64,000 nucleotides of DNA from Phyllobacterium sp. 21LDTY02-6. Lineage in GTDB: Bacteria > Pseudomonadota > Alphaproteobacteria > Rhizobiales > Rhizobiaceae. The stretch covers positions 348,110-412,109 of the forward strand of contig NZ_JAMJWD020000005.1 of NCBI RefSeq assembly GCF_023554255.2. The letters are read 5' to 3'. A program made the position numbers and the translations under genes. The notes under the pieces are model-generated. The model made no database searches. It worked only from the letters and a program-made list of their open reading frames with translations, and had not been told where the DNA came from. This document shows positions 8,450-18,128 of this stretch, piece by piece; the first letter of the stretch is position 1; every line of letters starts with the position of its first letter.

Positions 8450-11137
8450 CTAGGGCATCGATCTTAACACTGCCTGGGTACGGTTTTTGACGCGGAGCTT
8501 AGAAAAAATGTTCTTGGTATGCGTCTTTACTGTATTGATGTTGATATCGAGCTTATTGGCGATCTCATTATTGGAAAGCCCCCATCGCAACAGCTCCAGC
8601 ACTTCCTCTTCCCGCTGCGTCAGAGTATTTAGCGCAACATCCGCTGTGCTCCCAGTTCGCCGGTTCGCACGAGCAGGTGGGCTTGCTTGTGAGACGTCCA
8701 GGTAGACGTCCAGTGAATTGCCGAGCTCCGGGTGCGGCTCCAAGGCGGCACTATTGCCGCCAGCCAGCCATATAATCAGGCGACCAATTTGCAGGGCACT
8801 TAATGTGCGGCCTTGTTGGGCCGCTAAAGTCTCAACTGCGCGCAGTTTTTCGATTGCAAGAGCCCGCTGGCCAGATTCGATCATTACCCGTGCCTCAACG
8901 ACACGATACGCATCCCAAATCTGCCACGCTGACGGCGGATATCGACGCTCTGCCTCGGGCAGGTGGAGCGAGAGGCGTTCCCATTCTCGCAATCCTTCGG
9001 CTTTGTAGCCAAGGCGGAACGCACGGCTAGTCCGTTCGACAGCGAGCTGAAATTCGAGTCTAAAGTCCTCGGTCTCGTAGGCACGGCGGCTGGCGCGCAC
9101 CAACACGTTGTTTGCCTCGTTGGACCGGCCTGTCGCGTCGTAGACACGGGCAAGACCAACCGTCGGTATCAGTATGCGCTCGCAGAGACCGGAGACATCG
9201 GTCGTATTCTCAGATGGGATGGCACGAAGCCAAAGCTGCTCTGCCTTTTCGAATTCGCCTCGATCGAAGGCAACAACACCCAACAGCACGGAGGGCAGCG
9301 CAACCATGTAGGAATGTTCACCGAAATTGCTACGAGCTATCCGCAGCGCGTCTTCTGCTACACTCTCTGCCTCGCGCATGAGGCCACGTGCGATATAGCA
9401 CATGGCAGCGATCGAGCGGGAATGAAGGCCGCCCCAGTGCACGGCCATTTCTTCATAGATGCCTTTGGCCCGCCAGGTCAGTCTTTCGGCAAGCTCGAGG
9501 GCGCCAGCCTGTAGGGCAAGATAGCTGTGGATGGAATCGAGATCCACCTGCCCGAAGGCCAGTTGATCCAGCTCACGGCCGTCGAGCGCATCGATATGAG
9601 CTAGGCCGCTTTTTAGGTCGCCACCATAGGCCCCGATGAGCGCACGCATCAGATGCAGGCGACCCTCGACATCAAGCCCTGTCTCGCAAGCAATGACCGA
9701 CATTCGGCTTGCCTTGTCGGCAGCAAGGGTCTCGATCGTTCGAAGTGTTTGCTCCGCCTGCAGAAAGCGCCGCATGTTTATGTAACGCCAAACTTGGAGG
9801 AATAGGAGCAGCGGCCGTTCCTCGCGCGCATCTCGTGGCAGCTGTTGCATCCAGCGGGAAAAGACTTCGAACCGTCCATGGCTCAGATAGTCGAAGAGAC
9901 AATAGCTCTCGATCATTTCTGCTGCCCAATCTGGCCGGCGCGCAAGGAAAGCGTGTCGTACGGCATCCATTGGCGCGCCGTTCTCGATAAACCATCGGGC
10001 GGCTCGCGAATGTAGGTCAGACAGGTCGGTATCGGTTTCGGACTGAAGTCGAGCAAGCAGAAATTCCTGAAACAGGTGATGGTATTTGTACCATCGATGC
10101 GCTCCCGGCAGGGCGACGACGAAAAGCTGAGCTTCTTCGAGGTAAGAAAGAGTTTCGTTACCATCATCCCGCCCGGTCACGGCGTCACAAAGACCAGCAT
10201 TCAGCGCGTCGAGAATTGAGGTCTTCGTGAGGAAGTGGTAGACTTTTTCCGGTAGGCCAAGGATTACTTCTTCAAGAAAATATTCCACAAAAGCGCGATG
10301 GCTTCCCGTCGGGGGTGTATTTGCAAATGCACCCGGCACCCGTCCGAGGACCAGTGACGCAAGTCGCAGGCCCGCTGCCCAGCCATCGGTATAGCTATGC
10401 ATCTGCCGGCTCTCTTCAGATGTCAGCGCTCCGCCAAGCGCCGCCTGGAAGAAAGCCTCTGTTTCACTCTCATCAAAAAACAGCTCTCCGACAGGTACTT
10501 CGAGAACTTCACCGCTAACCCGTAGGCGGCCTAGCGGTATCGAAGGACGGCTGCGGCTCGCCAGTATGACAGTCAAATTCGGAATGCGTGCCGTAAGAAT
10601 ACTACTGATCGTTTCGCCGCCGTCGCCTCCTTCCACGAGATGGTAGTCGTCGATGAACATAGCAAGCGGAGTGATCGCAGCACACCGGGCCATCGTTGCC
10701 ACGAGCCGAGCGAGAGAATTTGGCTCGTCACGAAATTGCGCGAACGCTCCAAGTTGGGTGAAGCTTGCTTCGACAGCGAGACTCAAGCCATCCGCGAACG
10801 AGAGGGGGTCGCGGTCGGCCTCGCTTGCCGAATACCAAACTGTTTTGGACCGGGCCTCCCGTAGGGATTCGTACCACTGTGCGAGCAGCGTGGTCTTGCC
10901 CGATCCAGCGGGAGCATGTACGAGGCAGAGACGGCGTTGCTGCAGCAAGCCGGCCATTGTTGTTAGTCGCGGCCGGTTGATAACGCCCTGCGAAGAGCGG
11001 GGTGGCGACGTGTGGCGATGGATGAGACTCGATTGCTTCGACAAAAGGACATCCGCGCATCTAGTTGGATCAAGACCGCAAGTATCACTCTTTAGGGTGA
11101 GAGAAAATAACTTTCTGTTCTCACCCTGGGGGATCAT
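8450..11137 (-). CDS. MalT-like LuxR-family ATP-binding regulator (LAL)
   Basis: A large signal-transduction regulator of the STAND/MalT class, up to 895 residues. A Walker A loop (APAGSGKTTLLAQW, residues 75-88) and Walker B strand (MFIDDYHLVEGG near 165) define the ATPase. The middle is a helical TPR-like sensor region. The last 60 residues are a LuxR helix-turn-helix (LTQREEEVLELLRWGLSNNE, then TVKTHTKNIFSKL). It is divergent from the amidase/peptide-importer operon at 11195 and probably controls it. The start is uncertain: the ATG at 11137 has no convincing ribosome site, and family alignment would place the start near LLSKQSSLIHR, leaving the inverted repeat at 11094 upstream of the gene. 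Confidence 0.9.
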   Translation of the reverse strand: MIPQGENRKLFSLTLKSDTCGLDPTRCADVLLSKQSSLIHRHTSPPRSSQGVINRPRLTTMAGLLQQRRLCLVHAPAGSGKTTLLAQWYESLREARSKTVWYSASEADRDPLSFADGLSLAVEASFTQLGAFAQFRDEPNSLARLVATMARCAAITPLAMFIDDYHLVEGGDGGETISSILTARIPNLTVILASRSRPSIPLGRLRVSGEVLEVPVGELFFDESETEAFFQAALGGALTSEESRQMHSYTDGWAAGLRLASLVLGRVPGAFANTPPTGSHRAFVEYFLEEVILGLPEKVYHFLTKTSILDALNAGLCDAVTGRDDGNETLSYLEEAQLFVVALPGAHRWYKYHHLFQEFLLARLQSETDTDLSDLHSRAARWFIENGAPMDAVRHAFLARRPDWAAEMIESYCLFDYLSHGRFEVFSRWMQQLPRDAREERPLLLFLQVWRYINMRRFLQAEQTLRTIETLAADKASRMSVIACETGLDVEGRLHLMRALIGAYGGDLKSGLAHIDALDGRELDQLAFGQVDLDSIHSYLALQAGALELAERLTWRAKGIYEEMAVHWGGLHSRSIAAMCYIARGLMREAESVAEDALRIARSNFGEHSYMVALPSVLLGVVAFDRGEFEKAEQLWLRAIPSENTTDVSGLCERILIPTVGLARVYDATGRSNEANNVLVRASRRAYETEDFRLEFQLAVERTSRAFRLGYKAEGLREWERLSLHLPEAERRYPPSAWQIWDAYRVVEARVMIESGQRALAIEKLRAVETLAAQQGRTLSALQIGRLIIWLAGGNSAALEPHPELGNSLDVYLDVSQASPPARANRRTGSTADVALNTLTQREEEVLELLRWGLSNNEIANKLDININTVKTHTKNIFSKLRVKNRTQAVLRSMP
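11094..11127. promoter_or_regulatory. Inverted repeat in LAL/amidase divergent region
   Basis: Perfect 9-bp arms AGGGTGAGA and TCTCACCCT are separated by 16 bases, with extra A/T symmetry inside. The site lies 68-101 bp upstream of the amidase start. It overlaps the 5' codons of the MalT-like gene only if the most upstream start is used. It is a good candidate operator for that regulator. It is not followed by a T-run, so a terminator is less likely. Confidence 0.5.
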
Positions 11138-11194
11138 GCGGAGAATTTGAGCGCGATTTAACTTCTTAGGATTACCGAATGGGGGTCTAATAAG

Positions 11195-12616
11195 TTGCAG
11201 CTCAGTGAATACCAGAACTTCGACGCCACAGGACTAGCCAAACTTGTCGCGATGCGGGAGGTAACACCCAGTGAATTGCTCGATGTGGCACTTGTCGGCG
11301 CCGAGGCCGTTAACGGCAAGCTCAATGCGGTGGTCTCCACCTTCGAAGAGGAAGCCCGACGTTTCATCTCGCACGAGATTTCGGACGGTCCATTTAAGGG
11401 CGTTCCCTTTCTGCTGAAGGATCTTACCGCCCACTATGGTGGCCAGCCAACGGGCGCCGGGTGGCCACCGCGCAGTGCGGTCAAGCCTACGGAAGATTCC
11501 GAGCTAGTCCATCGCTTCAAAAAGGCCGGAGTCGTGATCTTCGGCAAAACGTCAGTTCCTGAACTAGCCATGGACTGGACGACACGCTCGCGCGCACATG
11601 GTGTCACCAATAATCCTTGGGACCCAGCACGCACGGTCGGTACGTCGAGTGGCGGCACGGCAGCGGCCGTTGCGGCCAGAGTGGTGCCGATGGCGCATGG
11701 CAATGATGGCGGTGGCTCCATCCGCGTGCCCTCGTCCGCCTGCGGTTGCTTCGGGTTGAAGCCGACCCGCGGCCGCAACCCCGTGGCCCCGTCAGGCAGC
11801 ACCTGGCAGGGCATGCTGGTCGAGCATGTACTTTCCCGCTCTGTCCGCGATAGCGCCGGTATGCTGGATGCAACACAGGGCCTGCATGTCGGCCAGTTCT
11901 TCAACAGCCCCAGCGGCGGCGATTTCGCAAGTGAGGTCGGCCGCGATCCCGGGAAATTGCGCATAGGTGTCTCGACCAAGGCGCCCTATGGAGCGGCCAC
12001 CCACTCTGATTGCATCAAGGCGGTCGAGGAAACCGTAAAGTTGCTCGAAGGCTTAGGCCATATTTGCGAGCCTCATGACATCGAATTACCGGATGACGGC
12101 TGGAGTGCTTTCGAAACATTTATCCTGGCGGAATACGCGACCGATATGCGGATCGAGGAAGGCGTCTTGGGACGTAAGCTCACTGAACAAGATTTCCCGC
12201 CCATGCTGTGGGAAATGATCGATGCTGGGAACCGTATCTCGGCGGTCGACGTCAATATCGCAACAACACGCCTGCACGCCGTAGCCTCAGTCGTAACCTC
12301 CACGTTCAACCGATATGACATCTTCCTGTCGCCGACACTCGCGCAGCCGCCCCTTCCACATGAGGCGTTCCCGATGGCAACGTCAATGCGCGAGCACTAC
12401 GAGTTCTACCTTTCTTGGATGCCCTTCACGCATATCTTCAATGTCAACGGCTCACCGGCGATGTCAGTACCGCTTGTCTGGAACGCGGAAGGTTTGCCGA
12501 TAGGCGTTCAGTTCGCCGCCGCTCCTGCCGCTGAAGGCCTGCTCTTTCGGCTCGCGTCACAGCTGGAAGTGGCAAGACCATGGGAGGGCAAGCGACCGCC
12601 AATATCAGTGGCCTAA
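11195..12616 (+). CDS. Amidase signature family hydrolase
   Basis: A 473-residue amidase of the Ser-cisSer-Lys family, hydrolysing a carboxamide or amide bond in the cytoplasm. The general-base Lys is in PFLLKDLTAHYGG near residue 74. The cis-Ser lies in VGTSSGGTAAAVAA near 150, and the nucleophile follows in GNDGGGSIRVPSS near 175. The start is TTG at 11195 after GGGGG; it restores the conserved N-terminal YQNFDATGLAKLVAMREVTP, which the next ATG (11249) would delete. It is followed 41 bp later by a complete peptide/opine-type ABC importer in the same direction. The importer therefore probably delivers its amide substrate. Substrate specificity is not readable. Confidence 0.93.
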   Translation: MQLSEYQNFDATGLAKLVAMREVTPSELLDVALVGAEAVNGKLNAVVSTFEEEARRFISHEISDGPFKGVPFLLKDLTAHYGGQPTGAGWPPRSAVKPTEDSELVHRFKKAGVVIFGKTSVPELAMDWTTRSRAHGVTNNPWDPARTVGTSSGGTAAAVAARVVPMAHGNDGGGSIRVPSSACGCFGLKPTRGRNPVAPSGSTWQGMLVEHVLSRSVRDSAGMLDATQGLHVGQFFNSPSGGDFASEVGRDPGKLRIGVSTKAPYGAATHSDCIKAVEETVKLLEGLGHICEPHDIELPDDGWSAFETFILAEYATDMRIEEGVLGRKLTEQDFPPMLWEMIDAGNRISAVDVNIATTRLHAVASVVTSTFNRYDIFLSPTLAQPPLPHEAFPMATSMREHYEFYLSWMPFTHIFNVNGSPAMSVPLVWNAEGLPIGVQFAAAPAAEGLLFRLASQLEVARPWEGKRPPISVA

Positions 12617-12657
12617 TCCGCCACTCGAGATTCAATCATAAAAAAGGGAACAAGCGC

Positions 12658-14208
12658 ATGAAAAAGCACCATCTCCGCAAAAATATCCTCGCGCTGCTGG
12701 CAGCCGTGGCCGTCGGCACTGGATTGAGCATCTCCATCGCCGCCGCTGCAGACCTGATCGTAGCACGTGCCGTCGATGCCGACAGTCTCGATCCCGACAA
12801 GACCAGTACGACCCAGTCGCTGCAGATGACCAACCTGATTTTTGACACGATGCTGACCATGGACAAGAACGGCTCTTTGCATCCGGGCCTAGCAAGCGAG
12901 TGGTCCGTTGCGGAGGATGGCAAAACCTATACCTTCACCATCCGCGACGGAGTGAAGTGTCATGACGGTAGCGTCTTCGACGCTTCCGGTGCCAAGGCGA
13001 GAATTGATCGTGCTATCGACCCGGCTACCGTCAATCCGGACCGCTCCCTCTGGGGACCGATCACGGGCACGAGCGTGGAAGGCAAAGTGCTGAAAGTATC
13101 GTTGTCGGAACCCTATAGTCCCTTCCTGTCATTCCTGACCGGCATCCAGGCGGGCTTCGTCTGCCCATCCGCATTCGCTGGCGCCGATTTTAAGCCGATC
13201 GGAACTGGCCCCTTCAAGTTCGTCAGCTGGACGCGAAACGATAACCTCCAGCTCGAGGCCAATGCCGAATACCAGAACTTTAATCCGCTCATAGAGAACC
13301 CGGGCAAGCCACATATCGACAAGCTGACATTCAAGGTAATTCCTGAAGCGGTTGCCCGCATGGCGGCATTGCGTTCCGGCGAGGCCGATGTCGTTGAGCC
13401 TTCATTGGAGGAAACGACGGATCTGAAGAGTGACAGCAACTTCAAAATCTATGCCGCTGAGCTTTCAGGCCAGCAGGTGCTGGCTGCTTTCTCTTGGAAG
13501 ATCAAACCGCTGGATAACCCGGAAATTCGAAAGGCCATCGGTATGGCGATGAATCGCGATGCCTATGCCAACATCGCGTTCGAAGGTTTGGTCAACACCT
13601 CCAATTGCCCCGTCGCACCGAAGCTGTTTGCGACGGATGACGAATTGTGCGCCACCTGGGGGGCGGAATACGATCCTGACGGCGCCAAACTGATCATGGA
13701 GAACGCCGGCTTTACGGCCGAAAATCCGCTTAAGATCAAGATAATTGCTCACAAATTGTCAGGCTGGGACCAGATGCATCAGATCATGCAGCAGGATCTG
13801 GCTGCCATCAATGTCCAGGCGGAAATCGAAACGCGTGAGGTGGCATCCCACTTCGATCACATGACAAACGAGAACGAGCGCACTGACGGAGCCCCCTTCG
13901 TCTGGACGATGGGCATGTCGGGTGTCGATCCAGACTATCTCAACCTCCTGTGGAAGCGCCCTGGCTTCGTCAATATGGGCTTGAATGAACAAGTCGACGC
14001 CATGCTAGACGAGCAGCGCAGACTGTCGGGTGACGCTCGCGCCGCCAAGATCCATGAAATTGAGAAGTACCTGATACAGAATACCTACACGGTTCCACTA
14101 CTGTCTCCAGGCTGGAATTGGCTCATGGCTTCGAGCGCAAAAGTCGAAGGCTTCAAGCTGGGGTTCATGGTATCGCTCCTGTTCAATGACGTTACCCTGA
14201 AGCAATAA
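12658..14208 (+). CDS. Dpp/Opp-type ABC solute-binding protein (SBP_bac_5)
   Basis: A 516-residue family 5 periplasmic binding protein. ATG at 12658 follows AAAGGGAA and begins a Sec signal peptide (MKKHHLRKNILALLAAVAVG, cleavage likely after IAAA). The mature chain opens with DLIVARAVDADSLDPDKTST, the family's first strand, and carries the later LYEPYSPFLSF-like and GTGPFKFVSW segments. It heads a five-gene importer set (binding protein, two permeases, two ATPases) with tight overlaps. The neighbouring amidase suggests a small amide, peptide or opine-like ligand rather than generic dipeptides. Confidence 0.93.
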   Translation: MKKHHLRKNILALLAAVAVGTGLSISIAAAADLIVARAVDADSLDPDKTSTTQSLQMTNLIFDTMLTMDKNGSLHPGLASEWSVAEDGKTYTFTIRDGVKCHDGSVFDASGAKARIDRAIDPATVNPDRSLWGPITGTSVEGKVLKVSLSEPYSPFLSFLTGIQAGFVCPSAFAGADFKPIGTGPFKFVSWTRNDNLQLEANAEYQNFNPLIENPGKPHIDKLTFKVIPEAVARMAALRSGEADVVEPSLEETTDLKSDSNFKIYAAELSGQQVLAAFSWKIKPLDNPEIRKAIGMAMNRDAYANIAFEGLVNTSNCPVAPKLFATDDELCATWGAEYDPDGAKLIMENAGFTAENPLKIKIIAHKLSGWDQMHQIMQQDLAAINVQAEIETREVASHFDHMTNENERTDGAPFVWTMGMSGVDPDYLNLLWKRPGFVNMGLNEQVDAMLDEQRRLSGDARAAKIHEIEKYLIQNTYTVPLLSPGWNWLMASSAKVEGFKLGFMVSLLFNDVTLKQ

Positions 14209-14268
14209 CGGGGTTTCCGGCCGACCTGTCCCCATCAGATAGGGCGGCCACTGACAGGAGGGGTTCCG

Positions 14269-15192
14269 ATGCTGTTTCTGATTTCAAAGCGAGTTCTTGC
14301 CGCATGCGGCACCGTCATAGCGGTGATCATGCTGTCCGGCACGCTCATCCATTTGGTACCGGGCGATCCAGTGACAGCCATGATGGCGCAGTCTGTTTCT
14401 GCGACACCGGAGGCAATGGCGGAGATGCGCGCCAAACTCGGGCTCGATCTTCCAATTTGGCAGCAGGTGTTGCTCTATCTGGGCCAGGTTCTGCAAGGCG
14501 ATCTCGGTACGACGATTCGCGGCAACGAATCCGTCGCCACGTTGCTTCTGCAGCGTTTGCCTAACACCTTTGCGCTTGCCGTGTCGGGTCTCGGTGTGGC
14601 CCTGGCGATCGGCATCCCGCTCGGCTTTCTGGCGGCTGTCAATCGCGGCCGGATCGCGGATACCGCAGTCATGATTGTAGCCGTTCTTGGCGTGTCGATC
14701 CCGGCCTTCTGGCTCGGTCTTATTATGATGCAAGTCTTTTCGCTTAAGCTCGGCTGGCTACCTGTCGCGGGATCGAGTTGGCGCAACATCATCCTGCCAG
14801 CCCTGACGCTCGGCCTGACCTATTGCGCACTTGTCGCCCGCATGACTCGGTCGGCTCTGATAGAAGTGCTGAACGAAGACTATATCCGCACGGCCCGGGC
14901 CAAGGGACTGCGTGAGCATGAAGTGCTGCTGGTTCATGCGCTCCGGCCAGCGCTGATCAGTATTGTGACGGTAGTCGGTCTCGTCTTTGCCTATCTTCTC
15001 GGCGGCCAGGTAATCATCGAGAACGTTTTCTCCTGGAACGGTATCGGTCGTCTCGCCATCCAGGCTATGCTTGAGCGCGATTATCCGATGATCCAGGGCT
15101 TTATCGTTGTCTTCGCCATCTCGGTAGTCATCGTCTCGATGCTGATCGACATTGTTTACGGCTTTCTGGATCCACGCATGAGGCACAGATGA
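14269..15192 (+). CDS. DppB-type ABC permease
   Basis: A 307-residue permease of the peptide/nickel importer family, with an N-terminal helix (VLAACGTVIAVIMLSGTLIH) and six predicted membrane segments. The family hallmark HLVPGDPVTAMM follows helix 1. The C-terminal cytoplasmic loop has the DYIRTARAKGLREHEVLLVH signature that contacts the ATPase. AGGAGGGG precedes its ATG. Its stop overlaps the next start by four bases (ATGA). It pairs with the 15189 product. Confidence 0.94.
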   Translation: MLFLISKRVLAACGTVIAVIMLSGTLIHLVPGDPVTAMMAQSVSATPEAMAEMRAKLGLDLPIWQQVLLYLGQVLQGDLGTTIRGNESVATLLLQRLPNTFALAVSGLGVALAIGIPLGFLAAVNRGRIADTAVMIVAVLGVSIPAFWLGLIMMQVFSLKLGWLPVAGSSWRNIILPALTLGLTYCALVARMTRSALIEVLNEDYIRTARAKGLREHEVLLVHALRPALISIVTVVGLVFAYLLGGQVIIENVFSWNGIGRLAIQAMLERDYPMIQGFIVVFAISVVIVSMLIDIVYGFLDPRMRHR

Positions 15193-16037
15193 CCAGCACG
15201 ATACAGACCTCCGTACAGCGCCGGCACCTGCCATTCAGCGTCGCTCTTGGCCTCGGGCTTGCAATAGTCATCATTATGGCGTCGTTGCTGTCGCCATATT
15301 TAATGCCCTTCGATCCTATGCGGATGGCGGCTGGGCCGCGGCTTACGGCGCCATCCATGAAATATCTGTTCGGTACGGACGAGTTTGGCCGCGATCTTTT
15401 TAGTCGCGTCCTCATCGGCGGGCGCTTGTCGCTGGGTATCGGCATCACAGCTGTGGTGAGCGGTCTCCTTGTCGGCGGACTTGTCGGGCTGTTCGCGGCC
15501 TTTTCCGGCCGAACTATCGAGACCGTGCTCCTGCGGCTGATCGATGTGCTCTATTCCTTTCCGGACACGCTGATAGCGTTGGCGCTCGTTGCCTTCCTGG
15601 GGCCGGGTATTGGGAACGCAACGCTCGCCATTGCCATCAGTCTCGTTCCCTTTTACGCCCGCGTGACCTACGGGCTGGCGGCGGCTGAACGAGCCAAACC
15701 TTATATCGAGGCAGCGCGGCTTGCCCGCATCCGCTCGGGTCGCTTGGTGCGGGTGCATGTGATGCCGAATATCACCCAAAGCCTGATCGTGATGGGAACG
15801 CTCGGATTTTCCTCTGCCATTCTGTCGGCTAGCGGCCTTTCGTTTCTCGGTCTCGGTGTTCAACCACCATCGCCGGAATGGGGAGCGATCCTTGCCGCAG
15901 GCCGCAATTATATAACCAAGGCGCCTTGGATCCTGATCTTCCCGGGTCTCGCCATCTGCCTGACCGTTCTCTCCTTCAACCTGATCGGTGACAGCCTGCG
16001 CGACATTGTCGATCCCCGTCGAAAGGGTCGGTCATGA
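15189..16037 (+). CDS. DppC-type ABC permease
   Basis: A 282-residue partner permease. After a first membrane helix (residues 12-35) comes the typical DppC segment YLFGTDEFGRDLFSRVLIGG, and the ATPase-contact loop reads YIEAARLARIRSGRLVRVHV near residue 175. It ends with SLRDIVDPRRKGRS, the standard DppC C-terminus. It overlaps the previous and the following gene by four bases each, so the set is translationally coupled. It forms the heterodimeric pore with the 14269 product. Confidence 0.94.
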   Translation: MTSTIQTSVQRRHLPFSVALGLGLAIVIIMASLLSPYLMPFDPMRMAAGPRLTAPSMKYLFGTDEFGRDLFSRVLIGGRLSLGIGITAVVSGLLVGGLVGLFAAFSGRTIETVLLRLIDVLYSFPDTLIALALVAFLGPGIGNATLAIAISLVPFYARVTYGLAAAERAKPYIEAARLARIRSGRLVRVHVMPNITQSLIVMGTLGFSSAILSASGLSFLGLGVQPPSPEWGAILAAGRNYITKAPWILIFPGLAICLTVLSFNLIGDSLRDIVDPRRKGRS

Positions 16038-16867
16038 GCGCTCCCTATCTCAGCGTCAGGAACCTATCGGTCACATTTCCGACCAAGGCAGGCACTTTCC
16101 ACGCGATCGACGATATTAGCTTTGACCTTGCCCGCGGGGAGATTCTCGCGCTCGTTGGAGAATCAGGCAGCGGCAAAAGCATGACTTCGCTGTCAATCAT
16201 GCACCTTCTTCCCGAGGCGGCCGAGATGAGCGGCCGTATCGAGATCGACGGACGGGATATCTCCGCTCTCGGTCGCCGGGAGATCGAGGATGTGCGCGGG
16301 GCAAAGGTCGGTATGATTTTCCAGGAGCCGATGACATCGCTTAATCCGGTCCTGACGATTGCGCGCCAGATGACCGAGGGGCCGGTGCGCCACAACGGCG
16401 TCTCCCGGCGGGACGCGTTGGCTACGGCACGCACCTGCTTGGAAGATGTGGGCATTGCGGAACCGGATCGAGTGCTGGCGCAATATCCGCATCAGCTCTC
16501 GGGTGGCATGCGCCAGCGTGTCATGATCGCGGCGTCACTTGCGCTGCAGCCTGGTATTTTGATCGCGGACGAACCGACGACGGCGCTCGACGTCACCGTG
16601 CAGTCGCAGGTGCTCGATCTGCTGGTTGATCTGAAAGCACGGCTCGGATCGGGAATACTGCTGATCACCCACGATATCGGGGTGGTCGCCGAAACCGCTG
16701 ATCGCGTCGCCGTCATGCGCGGCGGGCGTATCCTTGAGATGGGGGCGGTCGATAACGTGTTGGGCGTTCCGCAACATGATTACACCAAAGCGCTGCTCGC
16801 CTCGCACCTGACGGTGGAAAAAGGCCTGATGCAGCGCGGTGCGCAATGCGAAAGGGCACGGCAATGA
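16034..16867 (+). CDS. DppD-type ABC ATPase
   Basis: A 277-residue nucleotide-binding subunit. Walker A is GESGSGKSM, the Q-loop is IFQEPMTSLNPV, the ABC signature is LSGGMRQRVMIA, Walker B is ILIADEPTTALD and the H-loop is LLITHDIG. The C-terminus is shorter than in E. coli DppD and lacks the usual Cys-rich oligopeptide-binding tail with an iron-sulfur site, ending soon after the DYTKALLASHL segment. It overlaps the upstream permease and the downstream ATPase by four bases. It pairs with the 16864 product to drive uptake. Confidence 0.93.
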   Translation: MSAPYLSVRNLSVTFPTKAGTFHAIDDISFDLARGEILALVGESGSGKSMTSLSIMHLLPEAAEMSGRIEIDGRDISALGRREIEDVRGAKVGMIFQEPMTSLNPVLTIARQMTEGPVRHNGVSRRDALATARTCLEDVGIAEPDRVLAQYPHQLSGGMRQRVMIAASLALQPGILIADEPTTALDVTVQSQVLDLLVDLKARLGSGILLITHDIGVVAETADRVAVMRGGRILEMGAVDNVLGVPQHDYTKALLASHLTVEKGLMQRGAQCERARQ

Positions 16868-17751
16868 CATCCAAACCGTTGCTGAGGGTTGAGGGGCTGC
16901 GGAAGTCCTTCTCGGCAAACCGGCACACAGTGCATGCACTCAACGGCGTTTCCCTTGCGCTCGAACAAGGCGAGACGCTTGGGATCATCGGCGAGAGTGG
17001 GTCGGGCAAGTCTACACTCGGGCGGATTGCCGTTGGACTGGAAACGCCGACTGCGGGGGAATTGCATGTCGAAGGCATGCGCATCGATACGATGTCGCCG
17101 CGCTTGCGCCGCGATAAATTGCGGCGGTGTCAGATGATCTTTCAGGACCCGTATTCGTCGCTCAATCCGAGATTGCCTGTGGGCCGACAGATTGGCGAAG
17201 GTCTTTTCGCACGGGGCGAAAGCGACTGGCGGGCGATCGACGCTACGGTCGCCGATCTCCTCGATCGCGTAGGGCTGAAGCGGGAGTTCGCCAAGCGCTA
17301 TCCGCATGAATTCTCCGGAGGCCAGCGTCAGCGCATCGCCATAGCCCGGGCGCTGGCGCCCGATCCGCACATAGTGGTTGCCGATGAGCCTGTATCTGCC
17401 CTCGACGTCAGCATACAGGCACAGATTCTTGATCTACTTGCCGAACTGAAGAAGCAGGGAGACCTTTCTTATATCTTCATTTCGCACGACATGGCTGTAG
17501 TTGCTCGTCTCTGTGATCGCGTGGCAGTTATGCACCGTGGGCGGATCGTCGAATGCGGCTCAGTCAGCGCCATTATCGAGAATCCACAGCATCCATACAC
17601 ACGTAACCTGCTCGATGCAGTGCCGCGCTTTGGCCGGCGGCGGACTGGGCAGAAACCAGTTGTCGTCCGCCTGCCGCTGCACAATGACGGCGATTGCTTC
17701 ATTGATGTGGGGGAGGGGCATGTCGTGCTCCAATCCGCCAGCAGTGAATAA
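16864..17751 (+). CDS. DppF-type ABC ATPase
   Basis: A 295-residue second nucleotide-binding subunit. Motifs are GESGSGKST (Walker A), IFQDPYSSLNPRLPVGRQI (Q-loop and the DppF-specific stretch), FSGGQRQRIAIARAL (signature), VVADEPVSALD (Walker B) and FISHDMAVV (H-loop). ATG at 16864 gives an ATGA overlap with the preceding ATPase, which decides the start over an in-frame codon at 16846. The last about 40 residues are not typical of the family and lack the oligopeptide C-terminal domain. It is the last gene of the amidase-importer operon. Confidence 0.93.
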   Translation: MTSKPLLRVEGLRKSFSANRHTVHALNGVSLALEQGETLGIIGESGSGKSTLGRIAVGLETPTAGELHVEGMRIDTMSPRLRRDKLRRCQMIFQDPYSSLNPRLPVGRQIGEGLFARGESDWRAIDATVADLLDRVGLKREFAKRYPHEFSGGQRQRIAIARALAPDPHIVVADEPVSALDVSIQAQILDLLAELKKQGDLSYIFISHDMAVVARLCDRVAVMHRGRIVECGSVSAIIENPQHPYTRNLLDAVPRFGRRRTGQKPVVVRLPLHNDGDCFIDVGEGHVVLQSASSE

Positions 17752-18128
17752 TGAGGCTGTCGAGCCACAGGCTGGCTGGACACAAGGTTAGCTCATATTC
17801 GCCAGGCCACGGCCTTTGTTGTTCGGCAGCATTGTCGGGCATCTCAGCATCGCTCCACACCGAAACACGAATAGCGAGAGCTCTCTCGCCGTTTACCGTC
17901 AGCGCGTTGAAATCAGTTCCCGAAATTCGGCTAGGTCGCGATTGAACCGTTGCGCTTCCTCCAAGAATGGCGTGCATGTCCGGAGTCGGCATAGATTTGC
18001 TGGCGATTTGCCGGGTTGAGTGCCTTTGCGCGTTCAAGGCTCGGCCGCATCAAGACCAGGTCATCCGTTTCATCTTCGCGAATATCTGCCCTCGTCAAAG
18101 GTCCGCCCTAGTCTTGCTGCCTGATATC
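17752..18128. other. Intergenic, 377 bp, no gene recognised
   Basis: This lies between the peptide importer and the IS481 fragment. A minus-strand open frame (about 17699-18037) runs through it but has no ribosome site, overlaps the dppF-like 3' end and matches no family I recognise. The stretch may hold decayed sequence left by IS activity. No convincing terminator hairpin with a T-run is visible. Confidence 0.4.

Noticed and set aside
17699..18037. 112-codon minus-strand open frame after the DppF-like gene
   Set aside because: It overlaps the end of a real gene, lacks a ribosome site and is not recognised. At most it is a decayed fragment.
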